A stretch of 64,000 bases of DNA from Tenggerimyces flavus. Its GTDB lineage: Bacteria; Actinomycetota; Actinomycetes; Propionibacteriales; Actinopolymorphaceae. Location: NCBI RefSeq assembly GCF_016907715.1, contig NZ_JAFBCM010000001.1, positions 434,001-498,000 on the forward strand. Reading direction: 5' to 3'. A model generated the notes under the pieces. It was not told the DNA's origin. It saw only the letters and a program-made list of their open reading frames with translations, and did not search any database. Of the stretch, positions 52,008 through 61,071 are shown piece by piece (position 1 is the stretch's first letter; each line of letters opens with the position of its first letter). The position numbers were made by a program, and so were the translations under genes.

Positions 52008-52810
52008 ACGAGGCGACGCAGGCGGCGGAACGAGACGATCGGTACGCCCGACTCCTCGGTGGTCCCCACGACGAACGCCTTCGCCGGGCGCTCCCCCAGC
52101 ACCGCCGCCAGCGCGTCCACGGCCGCCGGGGCCGCCGCGGTCTCCTCCAGGCCGCTCAGCCGCCAGCCGCTCGGCAGCACCCGCACAGCGGCCGACTGGC
52201 CCGGCCCCGCGAGGTCGACGTCGCCGAAGCCGTACGCCGTGAAGTGCGCCGAGAACATCGGCCAGTTCCGGACCCGCCACGTCGTCGCCGTACGGGCCGG
52301 GGCGGGCGCCACCAGCACCGACCCACCTGCAGCAGCGGGAGGAGCCAGCGCTTCACCCGACAGCTCGACCCAGGTCGTCACGCCCACCGGCTCGAACTCG
52401 GCCCGCTCGTAGAGAGCCGCCGCGGGGTCGTTACCGACAGCGACGTCCAGCTCGGCCGCGCTGCAGCCGAGCGACTTCGCCAGGCGTACGCCGTCCGCCA
52501 CCAGCTCGGTGCCGAGGCCACCGCCCCGGTGCGAGTGCGCCACCGCGATCCCGTTCAGGAACAGCACCCGCCCCAGCACCCGCCAGTCGGCCACCGCCAC
52601 CAGCTCGCCGGAAGCGGACACCACGCCCCGCAGCAGCAGCGTGCGCATCGACGCCGGTACAGCGGCAGCCGCCGCCAGGAAGGCGGAAAAGCGCGGACTG
52701 TCGTACGGCGTCAGCCCGAGGCACGGCTGCGGAACGATCAGGCGGAGCAGACTGGCCGCCGGTTCGTACCACCGTGCGGCTGCCACATCCGAGATCGTCC
52801 GGTCAGCCAC
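52004..52810 (-). CDS. GNAT N-acetyltransferase
   Basis: 268 aa. The acetyl-CoA site is VLFLNGIAVAHSHRGGGLGTEL (R/Q-x-x-G-x-G/A region as HRGGGLG, about residue 95), then AELDVAVGNDPAAALYERAEFEP. The C-terminal 100 residues are an extra domain of unknown fold. GTG 52810 overlaps the end of the sugar-transferase gene by 8 bases, so they are probably one operon. It might acetylate a sugar or amino sugar, but this is inference from position. Confidence 0.82.
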   Translation of the reverse strand: MADRTISDVAAARWYEPAASLLRLIVPQPCLGLTPYDSPRFSAFLAAAAAVPASMRTLLLRGVVSASGELVAVADWRVLGRVLFLNGIAVAHSHRGGGLGTELVADGVRLAKSLGCSAAELDVAVGNDPAAALYERAEFEPVGVTTWVELSGEALAPPAAAGGSVLVAPAPARTATTWRVRNWPMFSAHFTAYGFGDVDLAGPGQSAAVRVLPSGWRLSGLEETAAAPAAVDALAAVLGERPAKAFVVGTTEESGVPIVSFRRLRRLV

Positions 52811-53465
52811 GCAGCAGAGCCAGATCCTCGGAGCGCAAGACAAGCTCTTCGGTCATCGCGGTCGCCCGCTCGTCGTCGAGGTCCAGCATCAGGTCGCGGG
52901 GATCCTCGGCCACGCCGTCGCGGCGCAGGACGACCTTGACCGTCTGGGCGAGGATCTTCACGTCCAGCCAGAGCGACCAACGCTCGACGTACTGCACGTC
53001 GAACGCCAGCCGCTCGTTCCAGCGAACGGTGTTCCGCCCCGCGACCTGCGCGAGCCCGGTGATCCCCGGCCGCACCTCGAATCGCCGCAGCTCAGAGCGG
53101 GTGTACCAGAGGTCGTACTTCGGCAGCAGCGGCCGCGGCCCGATGATGCTCATCTCGCCGCGCAGCACATTCAGCAGCTGCGGAATCTCGTCCAGGCTCG
53201 TCTTGCGCAGCAGGCGGCCGATCCGGCCGATCCGCTTGGCGTCCGGCAACAGGTTGCCGTGCTTGTCCTTGCGTGAATTCATCGAACGGAACTTCAGCGC
53301 ACCGAACGCACGGCCGCGATAGCCGGTACGGCGCTGCCGGAACAGAACAGGCCCGCCCATCCGCCATCGCACAACGAGGCAGATAGCCAGGATCAGTGGT
53401 GAAAGGACGATCAGCCCGAGAAGAGCCGCCGCGATGTCAAAGCTACGCTTGACCGCGCGTCCCAC
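52803..53465 (-). CDS. Undecaprenyl-phosphate sugar-1-phosphate transferase (PF02397)
   Basis: 220 aa. One N-terminal membrane (re-entrant) helix (RSFDIAAALLGLIVLSPLILAI), then the catalytic PglC/WcaJ core: FRQRRTGYRGRAFGALKFRSM, KTSLDEIPQLLNVLRGEMSIIGPRP, RRFEVRPGITGLAQVAGR. It puts the first sugar-1-phosphate on the lipid carrier and so starts polysaccharide synthesis. GTG 53465 is chosen because GGAGG lies 6 bases upstream; an ATG at 53480 has a poorer site. The short form lacks the five extra helices of WbaP. Confidence 0.92.
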   Translation of the reverse strand: MGRAVKRSFDIAAALLGLIVLSPLILAICLVVRWRMGGPVLFRQRRTGYRGRAFGALKFRSMNSRKDKHGNLLPDAKRIGRIGRLLRKTSLDEIPQLLNVLRGEMSIIGPRPLLPKYDLWYTRSELRRFEVRPGITGLAQVAGRNTVRWNERLAFDVQYVERWSLWLDVKILAQTVKVVLRRDGVAEDPRDLMLDLDDERATAMTEELVLRSEDLALLRG

Positions 53466-53504
53466 CTGAAACCTCCGCATTCTCCCTGACCCACGAACTG
53501 GCCA

Positions 53505-54566
53505 ATGACCTACGCGACGAAGTTGTCTGCCGAATCCGCTTGGCTCACCCAACTCGGGTCAGTCAGCACATACGACACCTATCACCTTCCGGGCTACCAA
53601 CGACTCATGACCCCGGCGGGTTACGACAGCGTTCTGTTGTCGTACGAGTTCGGTCCGCATCGGCTGGTCCTGCCACTGACCCTGCGTCCGCTGCCTGAAG
53701 CGGTCCGTCACACCACTGGTTACGAGCACGATGGGACATCGGTTTACGGGTATCCGGGCGCACTGTCAAGCGTGTCGCCCGAGACGGTGGATACGGCGTG
53801 GCGCGAGGATTTCGCGGCCTGGTTCGCCAAGGTATGTGCGGAACTTTCCATCCTCACCGTGTTCCTGCGCAACCACCCGTTGCTCGACAGTAGCCAACTG
53901 TTCACCTCCGAGCCGTTCACTCTTGGACCGGTTTCGCCAACGGTGGCTGTCGATGTGACCCGTCCGCGTGAGGAACGACTGGCCGCGGCGAGCTCGCACC
54001 ACCGCCGCGCGCTGCGCAAGTCGGTCGCTCTCGGGCTCACGTTCGAGCACGATCACTCCGACGAGGCGATCGCCGCGTTCACCGAGTGCTATCTGCAGAC
54101 GATGGCCAAGCACGAGGCCTCGGAGTCGTACCTGCTCGACGAGGCGCGAGTGTCGAACATCCTTGGAACGTTGGGAGAACACGCCGAGCTCTGGGTCGCG
54201 CGCAAGCCCGACGGCGTGGTCGCGAGCGCCGCGATCTTCTTCCGTACGAACGGGATCATCCAGTACCACCTGGGCGGAACGCGTTCGGAGGACTACGCGC
54301 TCGGCGCCGCGCGGCCGTTGTTCGAGGCTGTGGCCGAGACTGGCCACGAACGCGGCGACCGGTGGCTGCATCTCGGCGGCGGGGTAGGTGGCGACGACGA
54401 CAGTCTGCTGCGCTACAAGGGCGGCTTCGCCCCGGATCGCTTCGAGTTCCGCACGATCCGCGCCGTGCTCGACCCGGCCGCGTACGAGGAGGCGGCTCGA
54501 GCCGTCGGGCTCGACCCGGGCCGCTCGTTCTTCCCTGCCTACCGAACGACCGCGCTCGGGGTGTGA
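53505..54566 (+). CDS. FemAB/GNAT-like acyl or aminoacyl transferase
   Basis: 353 aa. Two tandem GNAT-like folds: YEHDGTSVYGYPGALSSV in the first; SSHHRRALRKSVALGLTFEHDH, ELWVARKPDGVVASAAIFFRTNGIIQYHLGG and WLHLGGGVGGDDDSLLRYKGGFAPDRFEF in the second. The last segment is typical of FemAB/PEP-CTERM-associated transferases. Members modify peptidoglycan or exopolysaccharide. Divergent from the sugar-phosphate transferase, 39 bases apart. It overlaps the convergent esterase gene by 28 bases. Confidence 0.8.
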   Translation: MTYATKLSAESAWLTQLGSVSTYDTYHLPGYQRLMTPAGYDSVLLSYEFGPHRLVLPLTLRPLPEAVRHTTGYEHDGTSVYGYPGALSSVSPETVDTAWREDFAAWFAKVCAELSILTVFLRNHPLLDSSQLFTSEPFTLGPVSPTVAVDVTRPREERLAAASSHHRRALRKSVALGLTFEHDHSDEAIAAFTECYLQTMAKHEASESYLLDEARVSNILGTLGEHAELWVARKPDGVVASAAIFFRTNGIIQYHLGGTRSEDYALGAARPLFEAVAETGHERGDRWLHLGGGVGGDDDSLLRYKGGFAPDRFEFRTIRAVLDPAAYEEAARAVGLDPGRSFFPAYRTTALGV

Positions 54567-56116
54567 TCCCACAGATCGCACTTGTGCACACGCGTGGCGT
54601 CGATCGGTTCGATGCGCTGGCCGAACGCCTGCACATACGGAGCCTTCGGCCAGCCCGGCCGACCCGTGTGCGCGAAGCGGGTCCAGGCGTCGATCATCGC
54701 GTCGCCGAGCCGGCGCTGCGCGGCGGTGAGCTCGACGTGCTTCAGGTTCGGGCCGTACGGCGCGCCGTCCAGCAGCTTGAACAGGTACGCGAGCTCCGAC
54801 GCGTGCGAGGCGCCCGGCGGCAGCTCGGTGAAGAACGGCGAGAACGTCGGCGCCGTGCGATCGGCGAACTCGAACCCGTACGCCGCGGTGCGCCGAGCGA
54901 GCAGCCGCGTCGTCTCCTGCTGCGCGCACGCGAACACCCGGTCGGTGTCCAACGAGGCAAGCGTCAACGCGTTCTTGGCAGCCGAATCGTCAGCCGGGTA
55001 ACGCCGTTCGATAGCAGGAGCGTCGGCACCGAACGTATCGAGCAGCAGCTGCGCGTAGCGCTCCCGCGTGATCGGACCGGTGAGAGCCTCCACGAACATC
55101 GTCGTGAGGCGCGCCTCGTCGCGGGTGTTGCCCGACAGTACCGGCACGCGATGGAACGCGCCCGCACGCAGCGCCGAGCCCGGATCACGCGGCAGGGTTG
55201 GCGTTCCGGTCGCGATGCCGAACGAGCTGTCGTACGGCAGCAGCTTCGCGGTCGGCAGCAGCCGCAGGCAGGACACCGTGCCGCACCCGAGCTCCTCGGC
55301 CACCCGCACGCCGACCGGCTCGCGGGCGGACAGCGGCGCCCAGAAGTCGTCCTTCACCAGGTGGACCGCCCCGTCCTGCGGCGTGGCGAACGTCGGGACG
55401 CGGGTGAGGCACGAGCCGCTCTGCAGGATCGCTTTGTCGAACAGGCCGTTCGAGGCCGGCGAGGTCAGCTGACCGCAGATGTCCACACCACCCGCGGACT
55501 CGCCGAACACCGTGACGTTGCGTGAGTCGCCGCCGAACAGGGCGGCGTTGCGCCGCACCCAGCGCAGCGCGGCCTGCTGGTCCTGCAGGCCGAACGTTCC
55601 GGACCCCTCCAACCCCGGATGGGACAGGAAGCCGAACGCACCGACGCGGTAGTTGATCGTGACGACCACGACGTCGCCGCGCTCGGCCATCCGGCGCGGG
55701 TCGTACGTCGAGCCCGCCCCCTGGAAGTTGCCGCCGCCGTGGATCCACACCATGACCGGCTTGCGGCTCGGCCCGGAGCGGGGCGTCGTCACGTTCAGGT
55801 ACAGGCAGTCCTCGCTGGACCCGGCGAGTTGCTGCTCGCCGGCCCGCTGCGCGCACGGGCTCGCGTACGCCGTCGCGGACCGCGGCAGCAGCCAGGGCCG
55901 CACCGGACGCGGTGCCCGCCAGCGCAGCTCGCCGACGGGCGGCGCCGCGTACGGGATGCCACGGAACTCGTTCACGAGGCCCTCGCGCAGGCCCGAGACG
56001 GGTCCGGAGGTGGTGAGCGCGAGGACGGGTTCAGGAGAGGGCGACGCGTGCGCCGTCGCAGGCACGGCGACGGCACACGCCACGAGAAGGGTGAGAGCTA
56101 GGGCTCGGATCCGCAT
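54539..56116 (-). CDS. Secreted type-B carboxylesterase
   Basis: 525 aa. Signal peptide MRIRALALTLLVACAVAVPATAHA. The family signatures are SSEDCLYLNVTTP, oxyanion WIHGGGNFQGAG, nucleophile elbow VFGESAGGVDICGQL (Ser about residue 215), SGNTRDEARL (acid) and GASHASELAYLF (His). It hydrolyses esters outside the cell; natural substrate unknown. Full length for the family. Confidence 0.92.
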   Translation of the reverse strand: MRIRALALTLLVACAVAVPATAHASPSPEPVLALTTSGPVSGLREGLVNEFRGIPYAAPPVGELRWRAPRPVRPWLLPRSATAYASPCAQRAGEQQLAGSSEDCLYLNVTTPRSGPSRKPVMVWIHGGGNFQGAGSTYDPRRMAERGDVVVVTINYRVGAFGFLSHPGLEGSGTFGLQDQQAALRWVRRNAALFGGDSRNVTVFGESAGGVDICGQLTSPASNGLFDKAILQSGSCLTRVPTFATPQDGAVHLVKDDFWAPLSAREPVGVRVAEELGCGTVSCLRLLPTAKLLPYDSSFGIATGTPTLPRDPGSALRAGAFHRVPVLSGNTRDEARLTTMFVEALTGPITRERYAQLLLDTFGADAPAIERRYPADDSAAKNALTLASLDTDRVFACAQQETTRLLARRTAAYGFEFADRTAPTFSPFFTELPPGASHASELAYLFKLLDGAPYGPNLKHVELTAAQRRLGDAMIDAWTRFAHTGRPGWPKAPYVQAFGQRIEPIDATRVHKCDLWDHTPSAVVR

Positions 56117-56185
56117 GCCGGCGACGCTTCCATCCGCGCCGGCGACGGACGACTGGCGAAAGTCGTATGTCGAGACCCGCGATGG

Positions 56186-57481
56186 TCAGCCCACACCGAT
56201 GACGCGGCGCGTCACGCCTTCCCACCGAGCGGGATCGGTCACGTTGCGTCCGTCGAGGAACACCTGGACGCCGGGCAGGTCGGCCGGGCCGATCGTGCGG
56301 TACTCGGCGTGGTCGGCCTGCAGCACGGCGGCGTCGACGGGCTCGCCGAGGTGGTACGGGGTGAAGCCGTACGCCTCGAGCTCGCTGTCGTCGTACATCG
56401 GGTCGTGCACGAGCACCGCGGCGCCGCGGGCGCGCAGCTCCTCGACGGTCGGGAAGACACCGGAGAACGCGGTCTCCTTCACGCCGCCGCGGTACGCCGC
56501 GCCCAGCACGACGACGCGCTTGCCGGTCAGGTCACCGAGGGTGTCGGCGAGCAGCGACACCGCGTACTTCGGCATGTCGGCGTTCGCCGCGCGAGCCGTC
56601 CGCACGACGGTCGCGGCCGGGTCGTTCGACAGGTACAGCTGCGGGTAGATCGGGATGCAGTGCCCGCCGACGGCGATGCCGGGACGGTGAATGTGGCTGT
56701 AGGGCTGGGAGTTCGACGCGTTGATGACCGCGTGAACGTCGATGCCGTTCTGGTCCGCGAAGCGCGCGAACTGGTTCGCCAAGGCGATGTTGACATCGCG
56801 GTAGGTGGTCTCCGCGAGCTTCGCCAGCTCGGCGGCCTCGGCCGAGCCGAGGTCCCAAACTCCGTTGCTCTGCGGGAGATCCGGGCGCTCGTCGAAGTCG
56901 AGAACGGCGCCGTAGAACTCGCGCGCCTTCTCCGCGCCCGCGGCGTCGAGCCCGCCGACGAGCTTCGGGTACTTGCGCAGGTCGGCGAACACCCGGCCGG
57001 TGAGCACGCGCTCCGGGGAGAAGACCAGCCAGAAGTCCTTGCCCTCGGCGAGACCGGAGCCCTCCTCGATCATCGGCTTCCACCGGTTGCGGGTGGTGCC
57101 GACGGGGAGCGTGGTCTCGTAGATCACCGTGGTGCCCGGCGTGAGGTTCGCGGCGAGGTCGCGGGTGGCGGAGTCCATCCAGCCGAAGTCCGGCACGCCG
57201 TTCCCGTCGACGAACAGCGGCACGACGATCACGACCGCGTCCGAGCCCGGGACAGCCTGCGCGTAGTCGGTCGTGGCGGTCAGGTGTCCGTCCGCGACGA
57301 CCTGCTTCAGCTTGACGTCGAGGTCGGCCTCACCGGGGAACGGCTCGGTACCCGCGTTGACCAGGTCGACGACCTGCTGGTTGATGTCGACACCAGTGAC
57401 GGTGTGGCCCTTGCTGGCGAACTGCACGGCGAGCGGCAGGCCGATCTTGCCGAGGGCGACAACGGTGATCTTCAACGACAT
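56186..57481 (-). CDS. Nucleotide-sugar dehydrogenase (UDP-glucose/ManNAc DH family)
   Basis: 431 aa. NAD site TVVALGKIGLPLAVQFASKGHTVTGVD at the N-terminus, YETTLPVGTT, FSPERVLTGR, the helix AELAKLAETTYRDVNIALANQF, and the catalytic Cys in AVGGHCIPIYP (about residue 258). Two successive oxidations give a UDP-uronic acid for polysaccharide. The GGHCIPIYP variant leans to the WecC/CapL rather than the TuaD branch, but the substrate is uncertain. ATG 57481 has AAGGAA 9 bases upstream. Confidence 0.92.
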   Translation of the reverse strand: MSLKITVVALGKIGLPLAVQFASKGHTVTGVDINQQVVDLVNAGTEPFPGEADLDVKLKQVVADGHLTATTDYAQAVPGSDAVVIVVPLFVDGNGVPDFGWMDSATRDLAANLTPGTTVIYETTLPVGTTRNRWKPMIEEGSGLAEGKDFWLVFSPERVLTGRVFADLRKYPKLVGGLDAAGAEKAREFYGAVLDFDERPDLPQSNGVWDLGSAEAAELAKLAETTYRDVNIALANQFARFADQNGIDVHAVINASNSQPYSHIHRPGIAVGGHCIPIYPQLYLSNDPAATVVRTARAANADMPKYAVSLLADTLGDLTGKRVVVLGAAYRGGVKETAFSGVFPTVEELRARGAAVLVHDPMYDDSELEAYGFTPYHLGEPVDAAVLQADHAEYRTIGPADLPGVQVFLDGRNVTDPARWEGVTRRVIGVG

Positions 57482-57539
57482 CAACTTGTTCCTTGCGTAT
57501 GGGCCGGAGGACCACGCAAGGGTACCTTTCGCCGTTCGG

Positions 57540-58466
57540 TCACCTGTTGTAGGCCGGAGCCGCACCCGCCAGCGTCGACCAGACCTCGTCGCAGGCGGCG
57601 GTGGTCGCCTCGTCGAGCGCGGGCCCGGACAGGGCCGCGAGGTTGCTCTTCAGCTGCTCCACGCTCGAGGCGCCGACGAGGACGTCGTCGGTCAGCGGGC
57701 GGTCGCGGACCCAGCGCAGCGCGAGCTCGACCAGCGTCAGGCCGGCGTCCCCGGCGATCCCCCGCAGGTGCGAGACGGCCGCGAACTGGGCCTCGTTCCA
57801 GTACCGGTCCCGATACAGCTCCTTGCTGAACCGGCCGTCCGGGACCGCGTTCGGCGTGTGCTTGCCGGTCAGCAGGCCGCCGGCCAGCGGGTTGTACGCG
57901 ACGTTGCGCAGCCCGAGCGCGTGGGAGCACGCCTCGTACTCCGCCTCGACCCGGCGCGCGAGCAAGTTGTACATGACCTGGCACACGGTCGGCGCCAGCC
58001 AACCGTGCAGCTGCGCGAGGTAGTGCTGCTGCGTCACCTGCCAGGCCGCGAAGTTCGACTGGCCCAGCGCGCGGATCTTGCCGGCGCGCAGCAGCTCGTC
58101 GGCGGCTGCGAGCGACTCCTCGATCGGCGTACGCCAGTCCGGCCGGTGGAAGTAGTAGAGGTCGACGTACTCCGTGCCGAGCCGGCGCAGGCTGCCCTCG
58201 ATCGCGGTGACGATCGCCTTGCGGGCGAGGCCCGAGACGGTCGGGTCGGACTGGTCGACGTGGCTGCCGACCTTCGTCGACAGCGTGACCTCCGACCGGA
58301 ACGGGCGGACCACCTCGCCGAGGATCTCCTCCGAGGCGCCGTCGTTGTAGTTGTTCGAGGTGTCGTACGCCGTGACGCCGGCGTCGCGCGCCATCGCGAC
58401 CATCTCGCGGGCGCCGGCGAGATCCACCTGCGAGCCGAACGTCATGCAGCCCAGCACGATGCTCAT
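57540..58466 (-). CDS. Aldo/keto reductase of the catabolic operon
   Basis: 308 aa. Tetrad residues: Asp and Tyr in AYDTSNNYNDGASEEI (about residues 34-39), Lys in LSTKVGSHV and His in YYFHRPDWRTP. Last gene of the importer operon: ATG 58466 overlaps the permease stop as ATGA (58463-58466). It probably reduces or oxidises the imported carbohydrate or a product of it. The shape (DTSNNYNDG, IRALGQSNFAAWQ) fits the sugar-active AKR branch. Confidence 0.88.
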   Translation of the reverse strand: MSIVLGCMTFGSQVDLAGAREMVAMARDAGVTAYDTSNNYNDGASEEILGEVVRPFRSEVTLSTKVGSHVDQSDPTVSGLARKAIVTAIEGSLRRLGTEYVDLYYFHRPDWRTPIEESLAAADELLRAGKIRALGQSNFAAWQVTQQHYLAQLHGWLAPTVCQVMYNLLARRVEAEYEACSHALGLRNVAYNPLAGGLLTGKHTPNAVPDGRFSKELYRDRYWNEAQFAAVSHLRGIAGDAGLTLVELALRWVRDRPLTDDVLVGASSVEQLKSNLAALSGPALDEATTAACDEVWSTLAGAAPAYNR

Positions 58467-59350
58467 TTGAGTCCCGTCGTCGCGATGCCGTGCACGAGGA
58501 ACCGCTGGGAGGCGAGGAAGAACCCGAAGATCGGGCCCAGCGACAGCAGAGACATCGCGAACATCGGCCCGTACGACGACTCCCCCTCGCTGTCGAGGAA
58601 CGCCCGCAACCCCAACGGCACCGTGAAGTTCTCCGAGCTGGTGAGGTAGATCAGCGGGCTGAAGAAGTCGTTCCAGGTGAAGATGAACGTGAACGTCGCG
58701 GTCGTCGCGAGTGCCGGCATCAGCAGCGGCAGGATGACCCGCCAGTAGATCGAGAAGAAGCCGGCGCCGTCGATCTCCGCCGACTCGTCCAGCTCGCGCG
58801 GCAGGCCGCGGATGAACTGCACCATCAAGAAGATGAAGAACGCGTCGGTCGCGAGGAACTTCGGCACGATCAGCGGGAAGAGCGTGTCCACCCAACCGAT
58901 GTTCAGGAACGCTATGTACTGCGGGATGATCTGCACGTGGTACGGCAGCATCATCGTCGACAGCATGATGAAGAACAGCGCGTTCTTGAACCGGAACTCC
59001 AAGCGGGCAAAGGCGTACGCCGCCAACGAGCAGGACAGCAGGTTGCCGACGATCGCGCCGAACGCGATGAGGAACGAGTTCGCGAACAACGTTCCGAACG
59101 TGACGTCGCTGAACGCGTACCAGCCGTCGACGAAGTTCTCGAACCTGATCGTCGACGGCCACAACCCGGAGGCCGTGAAGATCTCCGACGCGGGACGTAC
59201 CGACGAGCTCGCCAGCCACAGCAGCGGATAGATCATCAGGATCAGGCCGACGATCAGCAGCACGTGCGTCACGGTCCGCCGCCACAGCGGCGTCCGTGCC
59301 CCGCCCAGCTGTGGTTCGCGCACCTCAGCGACTACAGCCACCGACGTCAC
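58463..59350 (-). CDS. Sugar ABC transporter permease, MalG/LacG type
   Basis: 295 aa, six membrane helices. The EAA loop is ESAEIDGAGFFSIYWRVILP (about residue 200), where the ATPase docks. GTG 59350 overlaps the first permease stop as GTGA. Carbohydrate-uptake transporter family 1. No ATP-binding subunit is in the window; such systems often share a general MsmK/MalK-type ATPase encoded elsewhere. Confidence 0.92.
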   Translation of the reverse strand: MTSVAVVAEVREPQLGGARTPLWRRTVTHVLLIVGLILMIYPLLWLASSSVRPASEIFTASGLWPSTIRFENFVDGWYAFSDVTFGTLFANSFLIAFGAIVGNLLSCSLAAYAFARLEFRFKNALFFIMLSTMMLPYHVQIIPQYIAFLNIGWVDTLFPLIVPKFLATDAFFIFLMVQFIRGLPRELDESAEIDGAGFFSIYWRVILPLLMPALATTATFTFIFTWNDFFSPLIYLTSSENFTVPLGLRAFLDSEGESSYGPMFAMSLLSLGPIFGFFLASQRFLVHGIATTGLK

Positions 59351-60318
59351 TTCCCGTCGTAGTAGAAGACCCAGCGACCTGAGGTCGCGAAGATCAGCGC
59401 CGTACAGGCCGCGATCGCGGCGAGGAGCACCCACGCCATCGCGGACGCGTAGCCCATCTGGAAGTTCGTGAATCCCTGCTGGTACAGGTAAAGCGTGTAG
59501 AACAGCGTCGAGTCCGCCGGCCCACCTGAGCCGCCGCTGACGACGAACGCGGGAGTAAACGCCTGGAACGCCGAGATCATGTTGAGGATCCCGTTGAACA
59601 AGATGATCGGCGTAAGCAGCGGCAGCGTGATGCGGATGAACCGCTGCCAGCGGCCGGCGCCGTCGATCAGTGCGGACTCGTACAGCTCGTTCGGGATCTG
59701 CCGCAGACCGGCCAGGAAGATGATCATCGCGGAGCCGAACGTCCAGACGTTCAAGGCGATCAGCGTGTAGAGCGACGTTCGCGGATCGCCGATCCAGCTC
59801 TGGCCCTCGATGCCGAAGAAGCCGAGCAGCTTGTTCACCAGCCCGCTCTGCCCGAACACCTGCCGCCACAGGATCGCGATCGCGACGCTCGAGCCCATCA
59901 GCGAGGGCAGGTAGTACAGCGAACGGTAGAGCGACAGGCCGCGCAGCCCGCGGTTGAGGACGACGGCCAACGCCAGCGCGAAGATCAGCACCAGCGGGAC
60001 CGACACGAGCACGTACACCGACGTGACGCGAACGGACTGCCAGAAGCGCGGATCCGCGGTGAACATCCTGATGTAGTTGTCGAAACCGACCCACTCCGGC
60101 GCCCGCGTGATGCTGAAGTTCGTGAACGACAGGTACAGCGACGCCAGCATCGGGCCGATCGTGATCAGCAGCAGACCCGCGAACCAGGGCAGCAGAAACA
60201 GGTACGCTGCCCGCTGTTCGCGCCGCCCTCGCAGGCTCTTCCGCTTCGATCGAGCAGGCGACACCGGCTCCGGCGCCTCAGCGCCGGAGCGGTGTCGTCG
60301 TACGGCCAGAGCTGGCAT
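59347..60318 (-). CDS. Sugar ABC transporter permease, MalF/LacF type
   Basis: 323 aa. A basic cytoplasmic N-terminus of about 40 residues (SPARSKRKSLRGRREQRAAY), six membrane helices, and the EAA loop ESALIDGAGRWQRFIRITLP (about residue 235). ATG 60318 is 2 bases after the aldolase stop. Partner of the next permease and the lipoprotein binding protein. Confidence 0.92.
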   Translation of the reverse strand: MPALAVRRHRSGAEAPEPVSPARSKRKSLRGRREQRAAYLFLLPWFAGLLLITIGPMLASLYLSFTNFSITRAPEWVGFDNYIRMFTADPRFWQSVRVTSVYVLVSVPLVLIFALALAVVLNRGLRGLSLYRSLYYLPSLMGSSVAIAILWRQVFGQSGLVNKLLGFFGIEGQSWIGDPRTSLYTLIALNVWTFGSAMIIFLAGLRQIPNELYESALIDGAGRWQRFIRITLPLLTPIILFNGILNMISAFQAFTPAFVVSGGSGGPADSTLFYTLYLYQQGFTNFQMGYASAMAWVLLAAIAACTALIFATSGRWVFYYDGK

Positions 60319-60320
60319 GG

Positions 60321-61052
60321 TCAGCTGAGCGTCCAGTCCTCGGGCAGGCCAGCCTCGGCATACAGAGCCCGACGCTTCTCCTTGTCCTTCGTCGCGTGCC
60401 GCCACGCGTGCTCGGCGACGTCCTCGGCCTTCGCCGCCGGAACGACGACCACGCCGTCGCCGTCGGCCACGACCACGTCGCCGGGGTTGACGACCGCGCC
60501 GCCCACGTTCACCTTCACCTGCGTGGCGTCGAGCTCGATGCGGCCCGGACGGATCGTCCGCGAGATGTAGCGCGAGTACACCGGCACCTGCTGCTTGATC
60601 AGCTCGTCGGTGTCGCGCGCGCCACCGTTCGTCACCACGCCGACCGCGCCCAACGTGATCCACGACAGCGCGTTGTTCGACCCGATGAAGCCGGTCGTCC
60701 CCAGCTCGAAGCCGTCGATCACGATCAGGTCGCCGGGCTTGATGTCCGCACGGATCGGCCCCTGCGCGAGCTCCTGGTACCACTCCCGCATCCAGTCGTA
60801 GAACTCTTCGGGCGACTGCGCCGGAACGGGCCGCTGCGTGGGCACGAACCGTACGGTGTGCGCGACACCGTAGATGCGGTGCTTGAAGCTCTCCAGGTCT
60901 CTCCACAGCGGCACGATGTCTCGGTTCATCATGCCCATGTCCATCATGCCGATCGCGTCCATGCCGTCGCAGACATCGGTGACGCGGAGCCCGTTGTAGC
61001 GCTCCAGTCCACTGCGTACATCCGCCCGGCCGTTGGTTTCGACGTCGACCAT
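60321..61052 (-). CDS. RraA / HMG-aldolase family protein
   Basis: 243 aa of the RraA-like fold. The metal and substrate signature is GVVTNGGARDTDELIKQQVPVY (GxxRD, about residue 165), preceded by GDLIVIDGFE. The C-terminal GDVVVADGDGVVVVPAAKAEDVAE is also typical. Enzymes of this family split 4-hydroxy-4-methyl-2-oxoglutarate, oxaloacetate or 2-keto-3-deoxy sugar-acid type substrates. Regulator-only RraA proteins are about 160 aa and lack the extended N-terminus seen here. ATG 61052 has GGAGGG about 9 bases upstream. Operon with the importer implies a catabolic aldolase. Confidence 0.88.
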   Translation of the reverse strand: MVDVETNGRADVRSGLERYNGLRVTDVCDGMDAIGMMDMGMMNRDIVPLWRDLESFKHRIYGVAHTVRFVPTQRPVPAQSPEEFYDWMREWYQELAQGPIRADIKPGDLIVIDGFELGTTGFIGSNNALSWITLGAVGVVTNGGARDTDELIKQQVPVYSRYISRTIRPGRIELDATQVKVNVGGAVVNPGDVVVADGDGVVVVPAAKAEDVAEHAWRHATKDKEKRRALYAEAGLPEDWTLS

Positions 61053-61071
61053 CAGGTCACACCCTCCATAC

